Source of the DNA: an uncultured Acidimicrobiaceae bacterium
GTDB lineage: Bacteria > Actinomycetota > Acidimicrobiia > Acidimicrobiales > SZUA-35
Length of the DNA: 64,000 nt
NCBI GenBank assembly: GCA_947259095.1
Contig: CAMYLA010000002.1
Location: 86,093 to 150,092, forward strand
Direction of reading: 5' to 3'
The notes below the pieces were generated by a model that was given only the letters and a program-made list of their open reading frames with translations, did not search any database and had not been told where the DNA came from. The stretch's first letter is position 1. The number at the start of each line of letters is the position of its first letter. Shown here piece after piece: positions 1-10,314 of this stretch. Both the position numbers and the translations under genes were made by a program.

Positions 1-1
1 G

Positions 2-742
2 GTCGAGGACGACGTCGTCTGGATGCGTACCGTCAGCGGGCCGGTCCGGGTTGACGTGATCTATCGCCGGGTCGACGACGCCTTCCTCGATCCCGACGTG
101 TTCCACCCCGAATCGGTGCTGGGGGCGGCCGGGCTCATCTCGGCCTGGCGAGCCGGCAACGTGGCGCTGGCAAACGCCCCCGGAGCCGGGGTTGCCGATG
201 ACAAAGTCATCTACTCCTATGTGCCGGACCTCATCGAGTACTACCTTGGAGAGAAGCCGATACTGGCCAACGTCGAGACCTGGCGGCTCCACGAACCGGA
301 TCACCGGGCCCACGTGCTGTCGGATCTGTCGCAGTTCGTGTGCAAACCGGCAAACGAGGCCGGCGGCAAGGGGGTGACGATCGGCTCCCAAGCGACCGGG
401 GTCGAGCTCGAAGAGCTGAGGCGCCAGATCGAAGGCGACCCCCGAAACTGGATCGCCCAGCCCATCCTGGAGTTGTCGACCGCCCCCACCATCGTCGACG
501 GCCGGGTGGTGCCCCGCCACATCGACCTCCGGCCTTTCATCCTCAGCGGCCAAAGACCCTACGTGACCGCCGGAGGCCTGACCCGGGTGGCCATGCGGGA
601 GGGCTCGCTGATCGTCAACAGCTCCCAGGGGGGCGGGAGCAAGGACACCTGGATCGTCGATCCGTCGGTCGGATGCTCCAACCCGGACCTCGATCCCGAT
701 CCCGACCCCGACCTTGATTCCGACCTCGATCCCGACGCCTAG
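2..742 (+). CDS. Circularly permuted ATP-grasp protein, C-terminal part (5' end outside window)
   Basis: Open frame runs to the window start; KPANEAGGKGV and WIAQPILELSTAPT...RHIDLRPF motifs; followed by an alpha-E gene as usual; Asp-rich tail DPDLDPDPDPDLDSDLDPDA. Confidence 0.8.
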   Translation, partial: VEDDVVWMRTVSGPVRVDVIYRRVDDAFLDPDVFHPESVLGAAGLISAWRAGNVALANAPGAGVADDKVIYSYVPDLIEYYLGEKPILANVETWRLHEPDHRAHVLSDLSQFVCKPANEAGGKGVTIGSQATGVELEELRRQIEGDPRNWIAQPILELSTAPTIVDGRVVPRHIDLRPFILSGQRPYVTAGGLTRVAMREGSLIVNSSQGGGSKDTWIVDPSVGCSNPDLDPDPDPDLDSDLDPDA

Positions 743-750
743 GAGGCACC

Positions 751-1746
751 GTGTATCACCCGACGTCATCGCCACTCCTGCTCTCCCGGGTCGCCGAGAG
801 CGCCTACTGGGCCGGCCGTTACCTGGAGCGGGCCGAGGGTACGGCCCGGCTCATTCGTTCCCACTCCGATCTGATCATCGATCTGCCTCGGAGCGCCACG
901 CTGGGGTGGCAGCCCCTGCTGGCCGTGCTCGGCCTGGAAGCTGAGGACCAGGCGCTCGGGACGGCGGGCGGGCCGGTGGCGACCGAGGAGCGGGTGGTGG
1001 CCCTGCTGGCCGCCGACCCCGAGATGTCGAGCTCGGTCGTGGCCTCGGTCGACGGGGTCCACCGGAACCTCCGACTGACCCGGGCCGTCATGCCGATCGA
1101 TGCGGCCGAGGTGTTGACCGAGCTCCATGACTTCGTGTCGGACAGCGCCGGTCTGGCCGTCGACCGCAAGACGAGGACCGACTGGCTGTCAGCGGTCATC
1201 CGCCGCTGCCAGACCCTGACCGGCATCCTGTCCGACACGATGAGCCATGACGACGCCTACTCGTTCTTCACCATCGGGCGGCAGCTGGAGCGGGCCGACC
1301 TGACATCGCGGGTGCTCGACGTCCAGGCCAACGTGTTGACCCACCGCTGTGGCGACGCCCTGGAGCCCTATCTGGACATCTCGTGGTTCGCCGCCCTCCG
1401 CTCGGTCAGCGCCCTCCAGGCCTTCCGGCGCTCCGGGCTGCCGGCCACCCCCGAGGCCAAGGTCAGCTTTCTGCTGCGGGACGTGAAGTGCCCCCGGACC
1501 GTCGAGTCGTGTCTGGTGGAGACCGCTCGGTGGTTGTTGGAGATCCCCGGCCACGGCGAGCCCATGGCCCGATGCGCCTCGGCCCAGGGCCTCCTCGAGC
1601 AGGCCGATGCGGCGGCCCTGGTGTCGACGGGACTGCACGACTTCACCGACGAGCTGCAGCTGGCCGTCGGTCAGATCCACCAGTCCATCGCCACCAGCTG
1701 GTTCGAGCCGGTACGAACCACAACCCGACGCTCGGTTTCGGGCTAG
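751..1746 (+). CDS. Alpha-E domain protein (DUF403-like)
   Basis: LLSRVAESAYWAGRYLERAEGTARLI, typical alpha-E start; directly follows ATP-grasp gene. Confidence 0.85.
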   Translation: MYHPTSSPLLLSRVAESAYWAGRYLERAEGTARLIRSHSDLIIDLPRSATLGWQPLLAVLGLEAEDQALGTAGGPVATEERVVALLAADPEMSSSVVASVDGVHRNLRLTRAVMPIDAAEVLTELHDFVSDSAGLAVDRKTRTDWLSAVIRRCQTLTGILSDTMSHDDAYSFFTIGRQLERADLTSRVLDVQANVLTHRCGDALEPYLDISWFAALRSVSALQAFRRSGLPATPEAKVSFLLRDVKCPRTVESCLVETARWLLEIPGHGEPMARCASAQGLLEQADAAALVSTGLHDFTDELQLAVGQIHQSIATSWFEPVRTTTRRSVSG

Positions 1747-1952
1747 CGGTCCGGGAAGTCGGCCAATCACGGCCACCGTGTCGGTGTCGATCAACCCCTC
1801 GAACGCGAACCGAGGCCTGCACCCGACGGCGCCTCACGCCTTTTCTGTCGTGCGACCACCATGTCCTAACCTCGATGGGATGCGTCGATCGAGGTGATGG
1901 GCGTAGGACGTTGGCTTCGACGTTGGCAACGACGTTGGCAAGGAGGACCCAG

Positions 1953-3584
1953 ATGCCCGGTTCGACCAAAGTTCGAGAACTCGACGCCGTCGTGATCGGA
2001 GCCGGCTTCTCCGGCCTGTTCATGAACCATCGGCTACGGGACACCCTCGGGCTCGATGTCCAGGTGATCGAGGCCGGCAGCGACGTCGGGGGGACGTGGT
2101 ACTGGAATCGCTACCCCGGCGCTCGTTGCGATTCCGAGGCGTACATGTACTGCTTCGGCTTCGACCGGGACCTGATGCAGCAGTGGGAGTGGAGCGGGAA
2201 GTATCCCGAGCAGCCGGAGATCCTCCGTTACCTCGGCCATGTGGCCGATCGCTTCGACCTCCGACGCAACACGTCGTTCAACACCCGGGTGCGCTCGGCC
2301 CACTTCCACGAGGAGAGCAACCGCTGGGACGTCGAGACCGATGCCGGCGAGCGCTACCGCAGCCGCTTCGTCATCACCGCCATCGGTTGCCTGTCGACCG
2401 GTCAGATCCCCGACTTCCGCGGTCGAGACACCTTCACCGGTGAGGCCTACCACACCGGAGCCTGGCCCCATGAGGGGGTCGACTTCGCCGGCAAGAAGGT
2501 CGCCGTGATCGGCACTGGGTCGAGTGGGGTGCAGTCGATCCCGGTGATCGCTCGGCAAGCCGACCACCTGACCGTGTTCCAACGGACCCCGCAGTACATG
2601 ATTCCGGCCCGGCACGGCAACGTCGACAAGGCGGTGCTCGACGAGATCAAGAAGGAGTACGACACCATCTACGACAAGGCCCGCCACTCCACCGGTGGGT
2701 TCCCCTACGACGTCCAGGATCGCTCCGCCTTTGACGTCGAGGACGCCGAGCGGCGACGGATCCTCGAAGAGGGCTGGGAGATGGGTGGCTTCAAGTTCAT
2801 GTTCAGCACGTTCTCCGATCTGCGGACCAGCTTGACCGCAAGTGAGCTGGCCGGGGAGTTCATCCGGGGCAAGATCCGCGAGACGGTCAACGATCCGGAG
2901 CTGGCCCAGAAGCTGTTGCCCCTCGATCATCCCTTCGGCTCGAAGCGGATCCTGATCGACACCGACTACTTCGAGACCTACAACCGCGACAACGTCGAGC
3001 TGGTCGACATCAACGCCGAGCCGATCGTCGAGATCACCGAAACCGGGATCACGGCCGGCGACACCCATCACGACGTCGACGTCATCGTCTACGCCACCGG
3101 GTTCGATGCCATGACCGGATCGTTCAATCGCATCGACATCCGCGGCCTCGACGGCCAGCGGTTGAAGGACAAATGGGCGGCGGGGCCCCGGACCTATCTG
3201 GGGTTGACCTCGGCCGGGTTCCCCAACCTGTTCATGATCACCGGGCCCGGCTCGCCGTCGGTGCTGTCGAACATGCCGATCTCGATCGAACAGCACGTCG
3301 AGATGATCTCCGGCATCGTCTCCCATCTCGACCGCAACGAGCTGGAGTTGATCGAGGCCGAGGTTCGAGCTGAGGATGCCTGGGTCGAGCACGTGAACGA
3401 GGTGGCGGAGCCGACCATGTTCATGCACGCCAACTCGTGGTATCTCGGGGCCAACATCCCGGGGAAGCCGAGGGTGTTCATGCCCTATGCCGGTGGCGTC
3501 GGCGCCTACCGCCAGCACTGCGACAAGGTCGTGGCCAACGGCTACGAGGGCTTCACCCTGAGCCCGGGTTCGGTGAAGGCCTAG
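1953..3584 (+). CDS. Flavin-containing / Baeyer-Villiger-type monooxygenase
   Basis: ATG 1953 preceded by AGGAGG; GAGFSGLFMNHRL and GTGSSGVQ Rossmann motifs; GGTWYWNRYPGARCD. The longer 1383 ORF start is not supported. Confidence 0.85.
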   Translation: MPGSTKVRELDAVVIGAGFSGLFMNHRLRDTLGLDVQVIEAGSDVGGTWYWNRYPGARCDSEAYMYCFGFDRDLMQQWEWSGKYPEQPEILRYLGHVADRFDLRRNTSFNTRVRSAHFHEESNRWDVETDAGERYRSRFVITAIGCLSTGQIPDFRGRDTFTGEAYHTGAWPHEGVDFAGKKVAVIGTGSSGVQSIPVIARQADHLTVFQRTPQYMIPARHGNVDKAVLDEIKKEYDTIYDKARHSTGGFPYDVQDRSAFDVEDAERRRILEEGWEMGGFKFMFSTFSDLRTSLTASELAGEFIRGKIRETVNDPELAQKLLPLDHPFGSKRILIDTDYFETYNRDNVELVDINAEPIVEITETGITAGDTHHDVDVIVYATGFDAMTGSFNRIDIRGLDGQRLKDKWAAGPRTYLGLTSAGFPNLFMITGPGSPSVLSNMPISIEQHVEMISGIVSHLDRNELELIEAEVRAEDAWVEHVNEVAEPTMFMHANSWYLGANIPGKPRVFMPYAGGVGAYRQHCDKVVANGYEGFTLSPGSVKA

Positions 3585-3708
3585 CTGGGCCTCGCTGCGG
3601 CTGATGCGGGGTTTGGCCGGACCTTGACCGCAATAGCTTGACCGCAATAGCTATTGACATCATGACCGCTCCGTCGTACGGTGACGGTACGCCCGCACAG
3701 ATGGGGCC

Positions 3709-4299
3709 ATGGGGTCGGCCGGCGACGAGCAAATGACGCCCGCGAATACCGTCGGCCACCATCGTAGGCAGTACCCGGCCAGCGGATGTTGCGGCCGGAC
3801 CGGACAGAAACAGCGAGGACTCGCTTTGGAGAAGTCAATCACCACCAGCCGCACCGTCGAGCGTCCCATGGAGACGGTCGCCGACCTCCTGGAAGAGGAT
3901 CCCGTCAAGTTGTTGACAGCGGCAACCGATGCGGCAACCACCGCGGCGAACGAGGTTGTCGTTCATCTTGAAGGCGATTGGCGCTGGTTCGATGTCAACG
4001 AGTCGGTCGAAGCCGAGATCGGCACCATCGAACGATCCGGATCGATGGCACGACTGCCCTTGTCCTGGAAGGCCGACAAGCACAAGCGACTGCTACCCAG
4101 CCTCGACGGGCACCTCAGCCTCTACAGTCTGTCCAAGCAACACACCGAGATCAGTTACACGGCCACCTATGCCCCACCGTTGGGCCTGTTCGGCGGTGTC
4201 GAGGACTTTCTCCTCGGTCGACGGATTCTCGAGTCCGTCCTGGGCCGGCTGCTCGATGACCTCGTCCACTACATCCACGACCAACTACCCCAAGGCTGA
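3709..4299 (+). CDS. SRPBCC-like hypothetical protein (start uncertain, TTG 3826 possible)
   Basis: ORF with TVERPMETVADLLEEDP... and a C-terminal amphipathic helix typical of polyketide cyclase/SRPBCC-like proteins. Confidence 0.5.
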   Translation: MGSAGDEQMTPANTVGHHRRQYPASGCCGRTGQKQRGLALEKSITTSRTVERPMETVADLLEEDPVKLLTAATDAATTAANEVVVHLEGDWRWFDVNESVEAEIGTIERSGSMARLPLSWKADKHKRLLPSLDGHLSLYSLSKQHTEISYTATYAPPLGLFGGVEDFLLGRRILESVLGRLLDDLVHYIHDQLPQG

Positions 4300-4353
4300 C
4301 CATTGCCGAAGAGACGGGGAATGTCCTGCTGCCCGGCTTCGGTCATCTCTCGG

Positions 4354-5367
4354 TCACGATGTCAGTCCTCCCGCCTGTGGCGATCGAGCATCGTCTGCTT
4401 GCTGTGCAGCGCAGTTCGCGGCCAAACGTCGGAGGCCTTCGGCAAGCCCGACGCTCGGTTCCCATCGTAGAAGCTTGCGTGTCGTGGCCTGGTCGAACCA
4501 GTGGGCCGTGCCGAGTTGTTCCGCCAGAAAGCGGGTCATGGGTGGGTCGCTCTGAAGCCGCAGCCCGTTCCAGACGAGCTCGGCGGCAGCGCCCAGGGCC
4601 TTGGTGACCGCAAGTGGGAGGTGCCGGGTTGGTGGCTCAACCCCCGCCGCAGAACAAATGCTGCGAAGGAGCTCTGCCACCGGCCTCGGTTCCCCATTCG
4701 AGACGACGAGGGCTCGGCCGTGTGCTCGTTCTGCGTTATCGATCGCAGCCACGACTGCGTCGGCAGCATCGTCGACATATGTCGTGTCGACGAGAGCCGC
4801 CCCACTGCCGACCAGGCGCAGGCGTCCGGCCAGCGCCCGTTGCACGATCCGCTCGACGAGCTGGGTGTCATCAGGGCCCCACACGAGGTGAGGACGGATG
4901 GAGACGACGGCCAGACCGGGCCGATCCGCCTGCAACATCAGGATCTCGGCGCTCGCCTTGCTTCTGGCATATCGGCTACGAGCCCTGGATGGTTCGGCCG
5001 GAGCCGCTGCGGCACCGACCTGGGGGGCGCCGACGTAGGCGACCGAGGGTGATGAGATGTGCACCAGCCTCGTCACTCCCCCATGTCGGGCAGCAGCGAT
5101 CACATTGGTGGAGCCGCCAACGTTCACCGCTTCGAAGTCACGCTGCGACCCGACGGGAGAAACCCGGGCCGCGAGGTGCACAATGGCGTCGATACCGGCC
5201 GCAGCCGCAGTAACGGCTGCCTGGTCGGTGATGTCGCCGAGGATCTCACGACAGTCGAGTCCCGAAGGTCGACGTTGGAATACCGTGACGTCGTCGCCCC
5301 GCGCCAGCAGTGTCCGAGCAACCGCCTTGCCGAACATGCCACTGGCCCCGGTCACCAGGACGTTCAC
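4354..5367 (-). CDS. oleD: NAD-dependent 2-alkyl-3-oxoalkanoate reductase, OleD-like
   Basis: GTG start overlaps oleBC stop (GTGA); MNVLVTGASGMFGKAVARTLL Rossmann; YARSKASAE SDR motif; neighbours oleBC/oleA. Confidence 0.8.
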   Translation of the reverse strand: MNVLVTGASGMFGKAVARTLLARGDDVTVFQRRPSGLDCREILGDITDQAAVTAAAAGIDAIVHLAARVSPVGSQRDFEAVNVGGSTNVIAAARHGGVTRLVHISSPSVAYVGAPQVGAAAAPAEPSRARSRYARSKASAEILMLQADRPGLAVVSIRPHLVWGPDDTQLVERIVQRALAGRLRLVGSGAALVDTTYVDDAADAVVAAIDNAERAHGRALVVSNGEPRPVAELLRSICSAAGVEPPTRHLPLAVTKALGAAAELVWNGLRLQSDPPMTRFLAEQLGTAHWFDQATTRKLLRWEPSVGLAEGLRRLAANCAAQQADDARSPQAGGLTS

Positions 5368-7991
5368 AGCCGTCGCACCCTGCCACCGGCCAGCACCGAT
5401 TCGGCCCATGCGGCGATTCTCAGGCGTTCGATCTTGGAGTTGTGGCGGCGGTCGACGGGGAGCTTTCCCGTGGTCAGAACCGCTGCAACATCGGTCGGGA
5501 TGACCGCCCGCACAGCCTCGGCCAGCTGCTCGTCGGCAACGACGTCTGTGGTTGGCTCGGTTGTCGCCACAACGAGCACCAGCTGCTGGGTGCCTGCGGG
5601 GCCAACGCCGACAGCGGCCGCCTGTTTCACCCCGGCGGCACGCTCGGCTCGGTGCTCGATCCCCACGGGGGTCAAGGGCCCATCGGAGCTGAGAACGAGA
5701 TGCGACATGCGCCCCTCGATCCAAAGCCGACCCGCTTCGTCGAGGTGCCCAACGTCACCGGTGCGATGCCAACCCGCTCGTCGTGCACTGTTCTGGGTGG
5801 CCCAGAGGGCGTCATAACCGTCGCTGGCATGCGCCGCCCGGACACAGATCTCGCCGGTCACGCCCGCCTGTTCGGCAAAGTCCCACGTGGACCGACCGGA
5901 CCCGTCGATGGCGCTCACCGCGAGCTCCACCCCCTCGATCGCCGGCCCGACACAGACGCCGTTCCCCGGCCCGGCCGCATTGATTTCGTCGAGCGTGACG
6001 TTGGTCACCGGCATCACCTCGGTCATCCCATACGGGGTGTGGATCTCGGCGCCGACGAAGTGCCGCCCGACCGAGCGAAGCATGTCCGGTGACACCGGGG
6101 CCCCTGCACATGCGACCGCTCGCAACTGCGCCAATGCGGCTTCCTGGCGGGGATCCAGCCCCTCGGTGGTGGCAACGATGTTGGAAAGGGCGGCCGGCGA
6201 GGCGAAGGCGATGGTCGCCCCAATCGAGTCCGCCGCGTTGGCGAAGCCGTGAGCGTCGAGTGTGCCCGGCGACGAGACGTCCATTGCCGGCACGACCGAA
6301 GTGACACCCAACGCCGGCCCGAAGATGGCGAACGGGGCGAATGCGGCGACCAGCCGATCGCCCTGACCGATGCGGTACGTGGCGACGAGCGCATCACGCT
6401 GCGCCTCCAGTTGCCGGTGGCGATAGATGACACCCTTGGATGGTCCGGTCGAGCCCGAGGTGAACACCACTGCCGCGAGATCGTCGGGGCCGGTTGCCCA
6501 TCGAGGCTCATGTGCCGGGCCGACCTCGATGGGCTCGGCCAGACTTGCCTGTACACGCAGTGGGCGGGCCGCGGTCCGCGGCAACGTCGTCAGCGACAAC
6601 GCCTTACCAGACAGGTTGAGGCCTCGCGCCAAGGTCAGCCCCCGCCAATCGGACACGATGTAGTCCGGTCGTGCGCCACGAAGGGCTCGAGCGATGCCGC
6701 GTACGCCGAGCGCGGCATCGGCGGCGACGACCACAGCGCCCACCCGCCAGCAGGCGTACACCAGCTCGACGAGATCGATACCTGGTGGAATCAACGGCGC
6801 GACCCGGTTGCCGGGTTCCACACCGGCGGCGGCGAGTCGGCCGGCGACAACGTCGACGCGGCGTGCGAGCTCGACAAAGCTCACACTCCTGGCTATCCGG
6901 GCGGACCCGTCGGGGTCCATCTCGGCAACTGCGACGGCGTCGTCGTCGCTTCGACGCTCGAGAGCCGACCACAACCTGCTCGCATCGTCGCCGCCGCGGC
7001 CACGGTGTGCGGAGGGCGATGTGGCTGGGGACGAGGTGGCTGGGGGCGGGGTGGCTGGGGGCGATGTCGCTGTCGGCAAGGCGATGGTGTCCAGCCAGGA
7101 GAGAATCACGCCCGCAGCCTGGATGTCCTCCATCACAAGGTGGCCGGCCTCGGGGTACCGGTGTACCGACGCATGGGGCAGCCGTTGGCGCAGGTCGGCC
7201 AGGAAAGCTGTTGAGAAGACGGGATCCTTGGCACCCCAGAGCAGCAGCGACGGAATCTCTGCGAAACGGTTCATCCGGCTCGCGATCTCGTCGAGGGTGG
7301 CGTGGGTTTGGTGCTCGGGGGTGAACGGTATGTCGTCGACGAAGTGGCCGATGCCGACCCGGCTGGCGGGGTTCGGGTACGGCGCAGTGAAGGCTTGACG
7401 AACGGCCATGGGCAGGGAAGGACGGGCCAACCCGAGAGCCCCTCTCAGGAACGCAGGGGTGGCGACACAACTGGCGCGCAACGTGGCCCGGGTCCGGACC
7501 GCCTGGATCAGAGGCGGTATGCCCACGTCCTCGGGTCGGGCGACACCGGTGTTCAGGAGAACGAGCCCCGCGATCTTATCCTGGTGGGCGAGCGCCCAGC
7601 CGAGCGAGATGGGCCCTCCCCAGTCGTGGGCGACGGTGACGACCGGGCCCTCGATGTGCAACGCGGACGTGACCGCCCCGAGGTCGGCGATGTGACCCGC
7701 GAGCCGCCGGTTGTCCCCGGTCCGCTCGGAGAATCCCATGTTGAGCGCATCCGCTGCGACGACGCGCCAGCGACTCGACGCAGAGGCGAGCTCACGCCAG
7801 GCGTAGGACCACGTCGGGTTCCCGTGAACACACAACAGTGTGCCGACCGGATCGACGACGCCGTTGTCGAGCACATGCCAGGTGCGGGTCCGGCCCCCCG
7901 CATCGTTGGTCGAAACCAATCTCGACCAGCTGGAGTCCCATCCATCGAGGCCTGGAGGGGGCGTCGTGGCTCGCTGTGGATTGGAGGTCAT
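5364..7991 (-). CDS. oleBC: OleBC fusion: alpha/beta hydrolase (beta-lactone decarboxylase) + AMP-dependent beta-lactone synthetase
   Basis: N-half VAHDWGGPISLGWAL hydrolase; C-half VFTSGSTGPSKGVIYRH AMP-binding motif; Thr/Pro-rich linker. Confidence 0.85.
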   Translation of the reverse strand: MTSNPQRATTPPPGLDGWDSSWSRLVSTNDAGGRTRTWHVLDNGVVDPVGTLLCVHGNPTWSYAWRELASASSRWRVVAADALNMGFSERTGDNRRLAGHIADLGAVTSALHIEGPVVTVAHDWGGPISLGWALAHQDKIAGLVLLNTGVARPEDVGIPPLIQAVRTRATLRASCVATPAFLRGALGLARPSLPMAVRQAFTAPYPNPASRVGIGHFVDDIPFTPEHQTHATLDEIASRMNRFAEIPSLLLWGAKDPVFSTAFLADLRQRLPHASVHRYPEAGHLVMEDIQAAGVILSWLDTIALPTATSPPATPPPATSSPATSPSAHRGRGGDDASRLWSALERRSDDDAVAVAEMDPDGSARIARSVSFVELARRVDVVAGRLAAAGVEPGNRVAPLIPPGIDLVELVYACWRVGAVVVAADAALGVRGIARALRGARPDYIVSDWRGLTLARGLNLSGKALSLTTLPRTAARPLRVQASLAEPIEVGPAHEPRWATGPDDLAAVVFTSGSTGPSKGVIYRHRQLEAQRDALVATYRIGQGDRLVAAFAPFAIFGPALGVTSVVPAMDVSSPGTLDAHGFANAADSIGATIAFASPAALSNIVATTEGLDPRQEAALAQLRAVACAGAPVSPDMLRSVGRHFVGAEIHTPYGMTEVMPVTNVTLDEINAAGPGNGVCVGPAIEGVELAVSAIDGSGRSTWDFAEQAGVTGEICVRAAHASDGYDALWATQNSARRAGWHRTGDVGHLDEAGRLWIEGRMSHLVLSSDGPLTPVGIEHRAERAAGVKQAAAVGVGPAGTQQLVLVVATTEPTTDVVADEQLAEAVRAVIPTDVAAVLTTGKLPVDRRHNSKIERLRIAAWAESVLAGGRVRRL

Positions 7992-8072
7992 CGTTAGCGA
8001 CCTATGCTAAAGGGTCCCGTCACTTGGACACGATCGCAAGCCGCTGTTTCCGCAACGGAAGGGTACCTTTCC

Positions 8073-9104
8073 ATGTCCGCGCCCCAGTCCCGGTATTCAG
8101 AGGTTGCCATCACCGGCCTCGCCCATGTCGATGCCGACGTCACCGTCACGTCACAGTCGATCGAAGATCAGCTGTCAGCCACGTTCGCCCGGTTCGAGAT
8201 GCCGGGCGACCTGCTCCAGAGTCTGACCGGCATCGACGAACGCCGCTTCTGGAGCCAAGGCATGGTGCCAAGCGATGCCGCGGTACTCGCCGCCGAAAAG
8301 CTGATCGCCGAGGGTGACGTCGATCCTGATGCGATCGGCCTGCTCATCAACACGTCCGTCTGCCGCGACCATCTCGAACCGTCGACGGCAAGCATCGTGC
8401 AGGGCAAGCTCGGCCTCGGGCGCAACTGTATGAACTTCGATGTCGGCAGCGCCTGCCTGGGTTTCCTCAACGGGGCGAATATCGCATCGGCGATGATCGA
8501 AAGAGGCGACATCGAGCATGCGCTCATCGTCGACGGCGAGGACTGTCGCCAGATCGTCGAGGCCACCGTTGCCCGGCTGCAACGCACCGACATCGACGAA
8601 GGCACGTTCCGAGAACAGTTCGCCTGCCTCACGCTCGGATCGGCGGGGGTTGCGATGTTGCTCTCGAGAGCCGGTTCGACCACCACCGGCCCGCGCTACC
8701 TTGGCGGACTCAGCGTGTCGGCTGCAGAGCATCACGCCTTGAGCATTGGGGATCCGGAAGAAGGACGGACCGACGCTCACGCCCTGTTGATGGCCGGTCT
8801 TGACCTTGCCGAGGACGGCTGGCAGGAAGCACAAACCGAGTTCGACTGGGCGACCGATTCGGTGGCGATGGTCGCCGCCCATCAGGTGAGCCGGGTCCAC
8901 ACCGACATGCTCATCGACCGACTCGGTTTCGACAACGACAGAGTTCCCCGCACCTATCCCGTGTATGGAAACACCGGCCCCGCATCGGTGCCGACGGTCC
9001 TCTCCAAAGAGGCCGATGCCGGTCGGATCAAATCCGGGGATCGAGTGATCCTGACCGGGATGGGGAGCGGACTCAACGCCTCAGCCGTCGAGGTCATCTG
9101 GTAG
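8073..9104 (+). CDS. oleA: OleA-like thiolase / 3-oxoacyl-ACP synthase III
   Basis: FDVGSACLGFLNG active-site Cys region; YGNTGPASVP; divergent from oleBC. Confidence 0.85.
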   Translation: MSAPQSRYSEVAITGLAHVDADVTVTSQSIEDQLSATFARFEMPGDLLQSLTGIDERRFWSQGMVPSDAAVLAAEKLIAEGDVDPDAIGLLINTSVCRDHLEPSTASIVQGKLGLGRNCMNFDVGSACLGFLNGANIASAMIERGDIEHALIVDGEDCRQIVEATVARLQRTDIDEGTFREQFACLTLGSAGVAMLLSRAGSTTTGPRYLGGLSVSAAEHHALSIGDPEEGRTDAHALLMAGLDLAEDGWQEAQTEFDWATDSVAMVAAHQVSRVHTDMLIDRLGFDNDRVPRTYPVYGNTGPASVPTVLSKEADAGRIKSGDRVILTGMGSGLNASAVEVIW

Positions 9105-9387
9105 TCACGCTGCCACCGACGACGGCGACGGCGGTGGGGCCTGCACGGTGGACGGGTGGTCTATGACCGGCGTTCACCACGGCGACGCCAGTGGCACCAT
9201 CGTGGCACGGCCTCAGGCCGCCAATTCGACGTGAGCACCACCGGAGCGCCGACTGGGTGGTGAAGCAGTCGACACACAGCCGACCCGCCCTATATCGATG
9301 CCGGTGGTGCCTGGGCCCGGCCTGTCCAAGGCCCACGTCTTACGAGCTCTTCCCGTGAGATAGGTTGTCAGCGAAAGGAGAAGACGC

Positions 9388-10197
9388 ATGGACGAGGAGT
9401 TTGCAGCCGCGGCCATGAGCATCTATGCCGGCGACCTCGACGGCCTGGCCGATTTGCTCGCCGCTGATCCAGGGCTTGCCACTCGTGAATCTTCGGTTAG
9501 TCATCCGACCCTGCTCCAGCTCGTGGCTTGCGAGGAACCAAGGATCGCAGACCCTGTTGGTGCCGCGCGGCTGCTGATCGAGGCAGGCGCCCCGACCTCC
9601 TACCCGCTGATCTCGGCAGCTGGCTGCAATGCTCGGTCGGTGTTGGAGTACCTGCTTGGCGCGGGAGTACCAGTTGATGGCGAAGAACCGTGGACCCCTC
9701 TCGACGAGGCCTTGTACTGGAGCAACCGCGAGATCATCTCATTGCTGGTCGACCGAGGAGCCAAGGTCCGCTCGCTGCGAGCAGCCGCAGGATTGGGCAA
9801 TGTCGACGCGGTCAGGCAATTCTTCGACAGCGGAGCGCTCTCGGGCAACGCAGGTCCGATCCTGTCACCATTCCCCAGCAGCATCCCCGAGGCAGCTGCA
9901 AACCTTCCCGATGCCATCATCGACAATGCATTCGTAATGGCGGTCAACAACGGACAGCTCCGGGCCGCCGAGTATCTTCTCCAGCATGACGCCCGGGTGA
10001 ATGCAATCCCACCCGGCTACCACTGGAACGGCACAGCGCTTCATGCCGCTGTCTGGAGAGGCAACCGGGAGTTGGTCGAGTGGCTGCTCTCGGTGGGCGC
10101 CGATCCAAACATCCGTGATGGTCTGGCGAACAGTGACGCCATTGGATGGGCCAACCACCACGACCACCCAGAACTGGTGGGGCTTCTCGCCCGATGA
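9388..10197 (+). CDS. Ankyrin repeat protein
   Basis: Several ankyrin-like units (TPLDEALYWSNREIISLLVDRGAKV; TALHAAVWRGNRELVEWLLSVGADPNIRD). Confidence 0.8.
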   Translation: MDEEFAAAAMSIYAGDLDGLADLLAADPGLATRESSVSHPTLLQLVACEEPRIADPVGAARLLIEAGAPTSYPLISAAGCNARSVLEYLLGAGVPVDGEEPWTPLDEALYWSNREIISLLVDRGAKVRSLRAAAGLGNVDAVRQFFDSGALSGNAGPILSPFPSSIPEAAANLPDAIIDNAFVMAVNNGQLRAAEYLLQHDARVNAIPPGYHWNGTALHAAVWRGNRELVEWLLSVGADPNIRDGLANSDAIGWANHHDHPELVGLLAR

Positions 10198-10314
10198 CGA
10201 TCATCCCCGACCCGCATAGGAGCGCACAGCGGTACGGCTGCCGCCCTCGGTCTCATCTTCGACCAGATGCTGACCGAGTCGTCGGAGGTGAGCAGAGCCG
10301 CGAGCGCAGACTGC

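Noticed and set aside
1383-1952. N-terminal extension of the monooxygenase ORF to 1383
   Set aside because: It overlaps the alpha-E gene in another frame and is R/P-rich; ATG 1953 has a good RBS.
2034-3647. Long minus-strand ORF (537 aa) opposite the monooxygenase; similar long shadow ORFs at 22012-23448, 41346-42848, 43047-44672, 61351-62877
   Set aside because: Opposite or out of frame to well-supported genes, low-complexity R/P/G-rich or D/V-rich composition typical of high-GC shadow frames.
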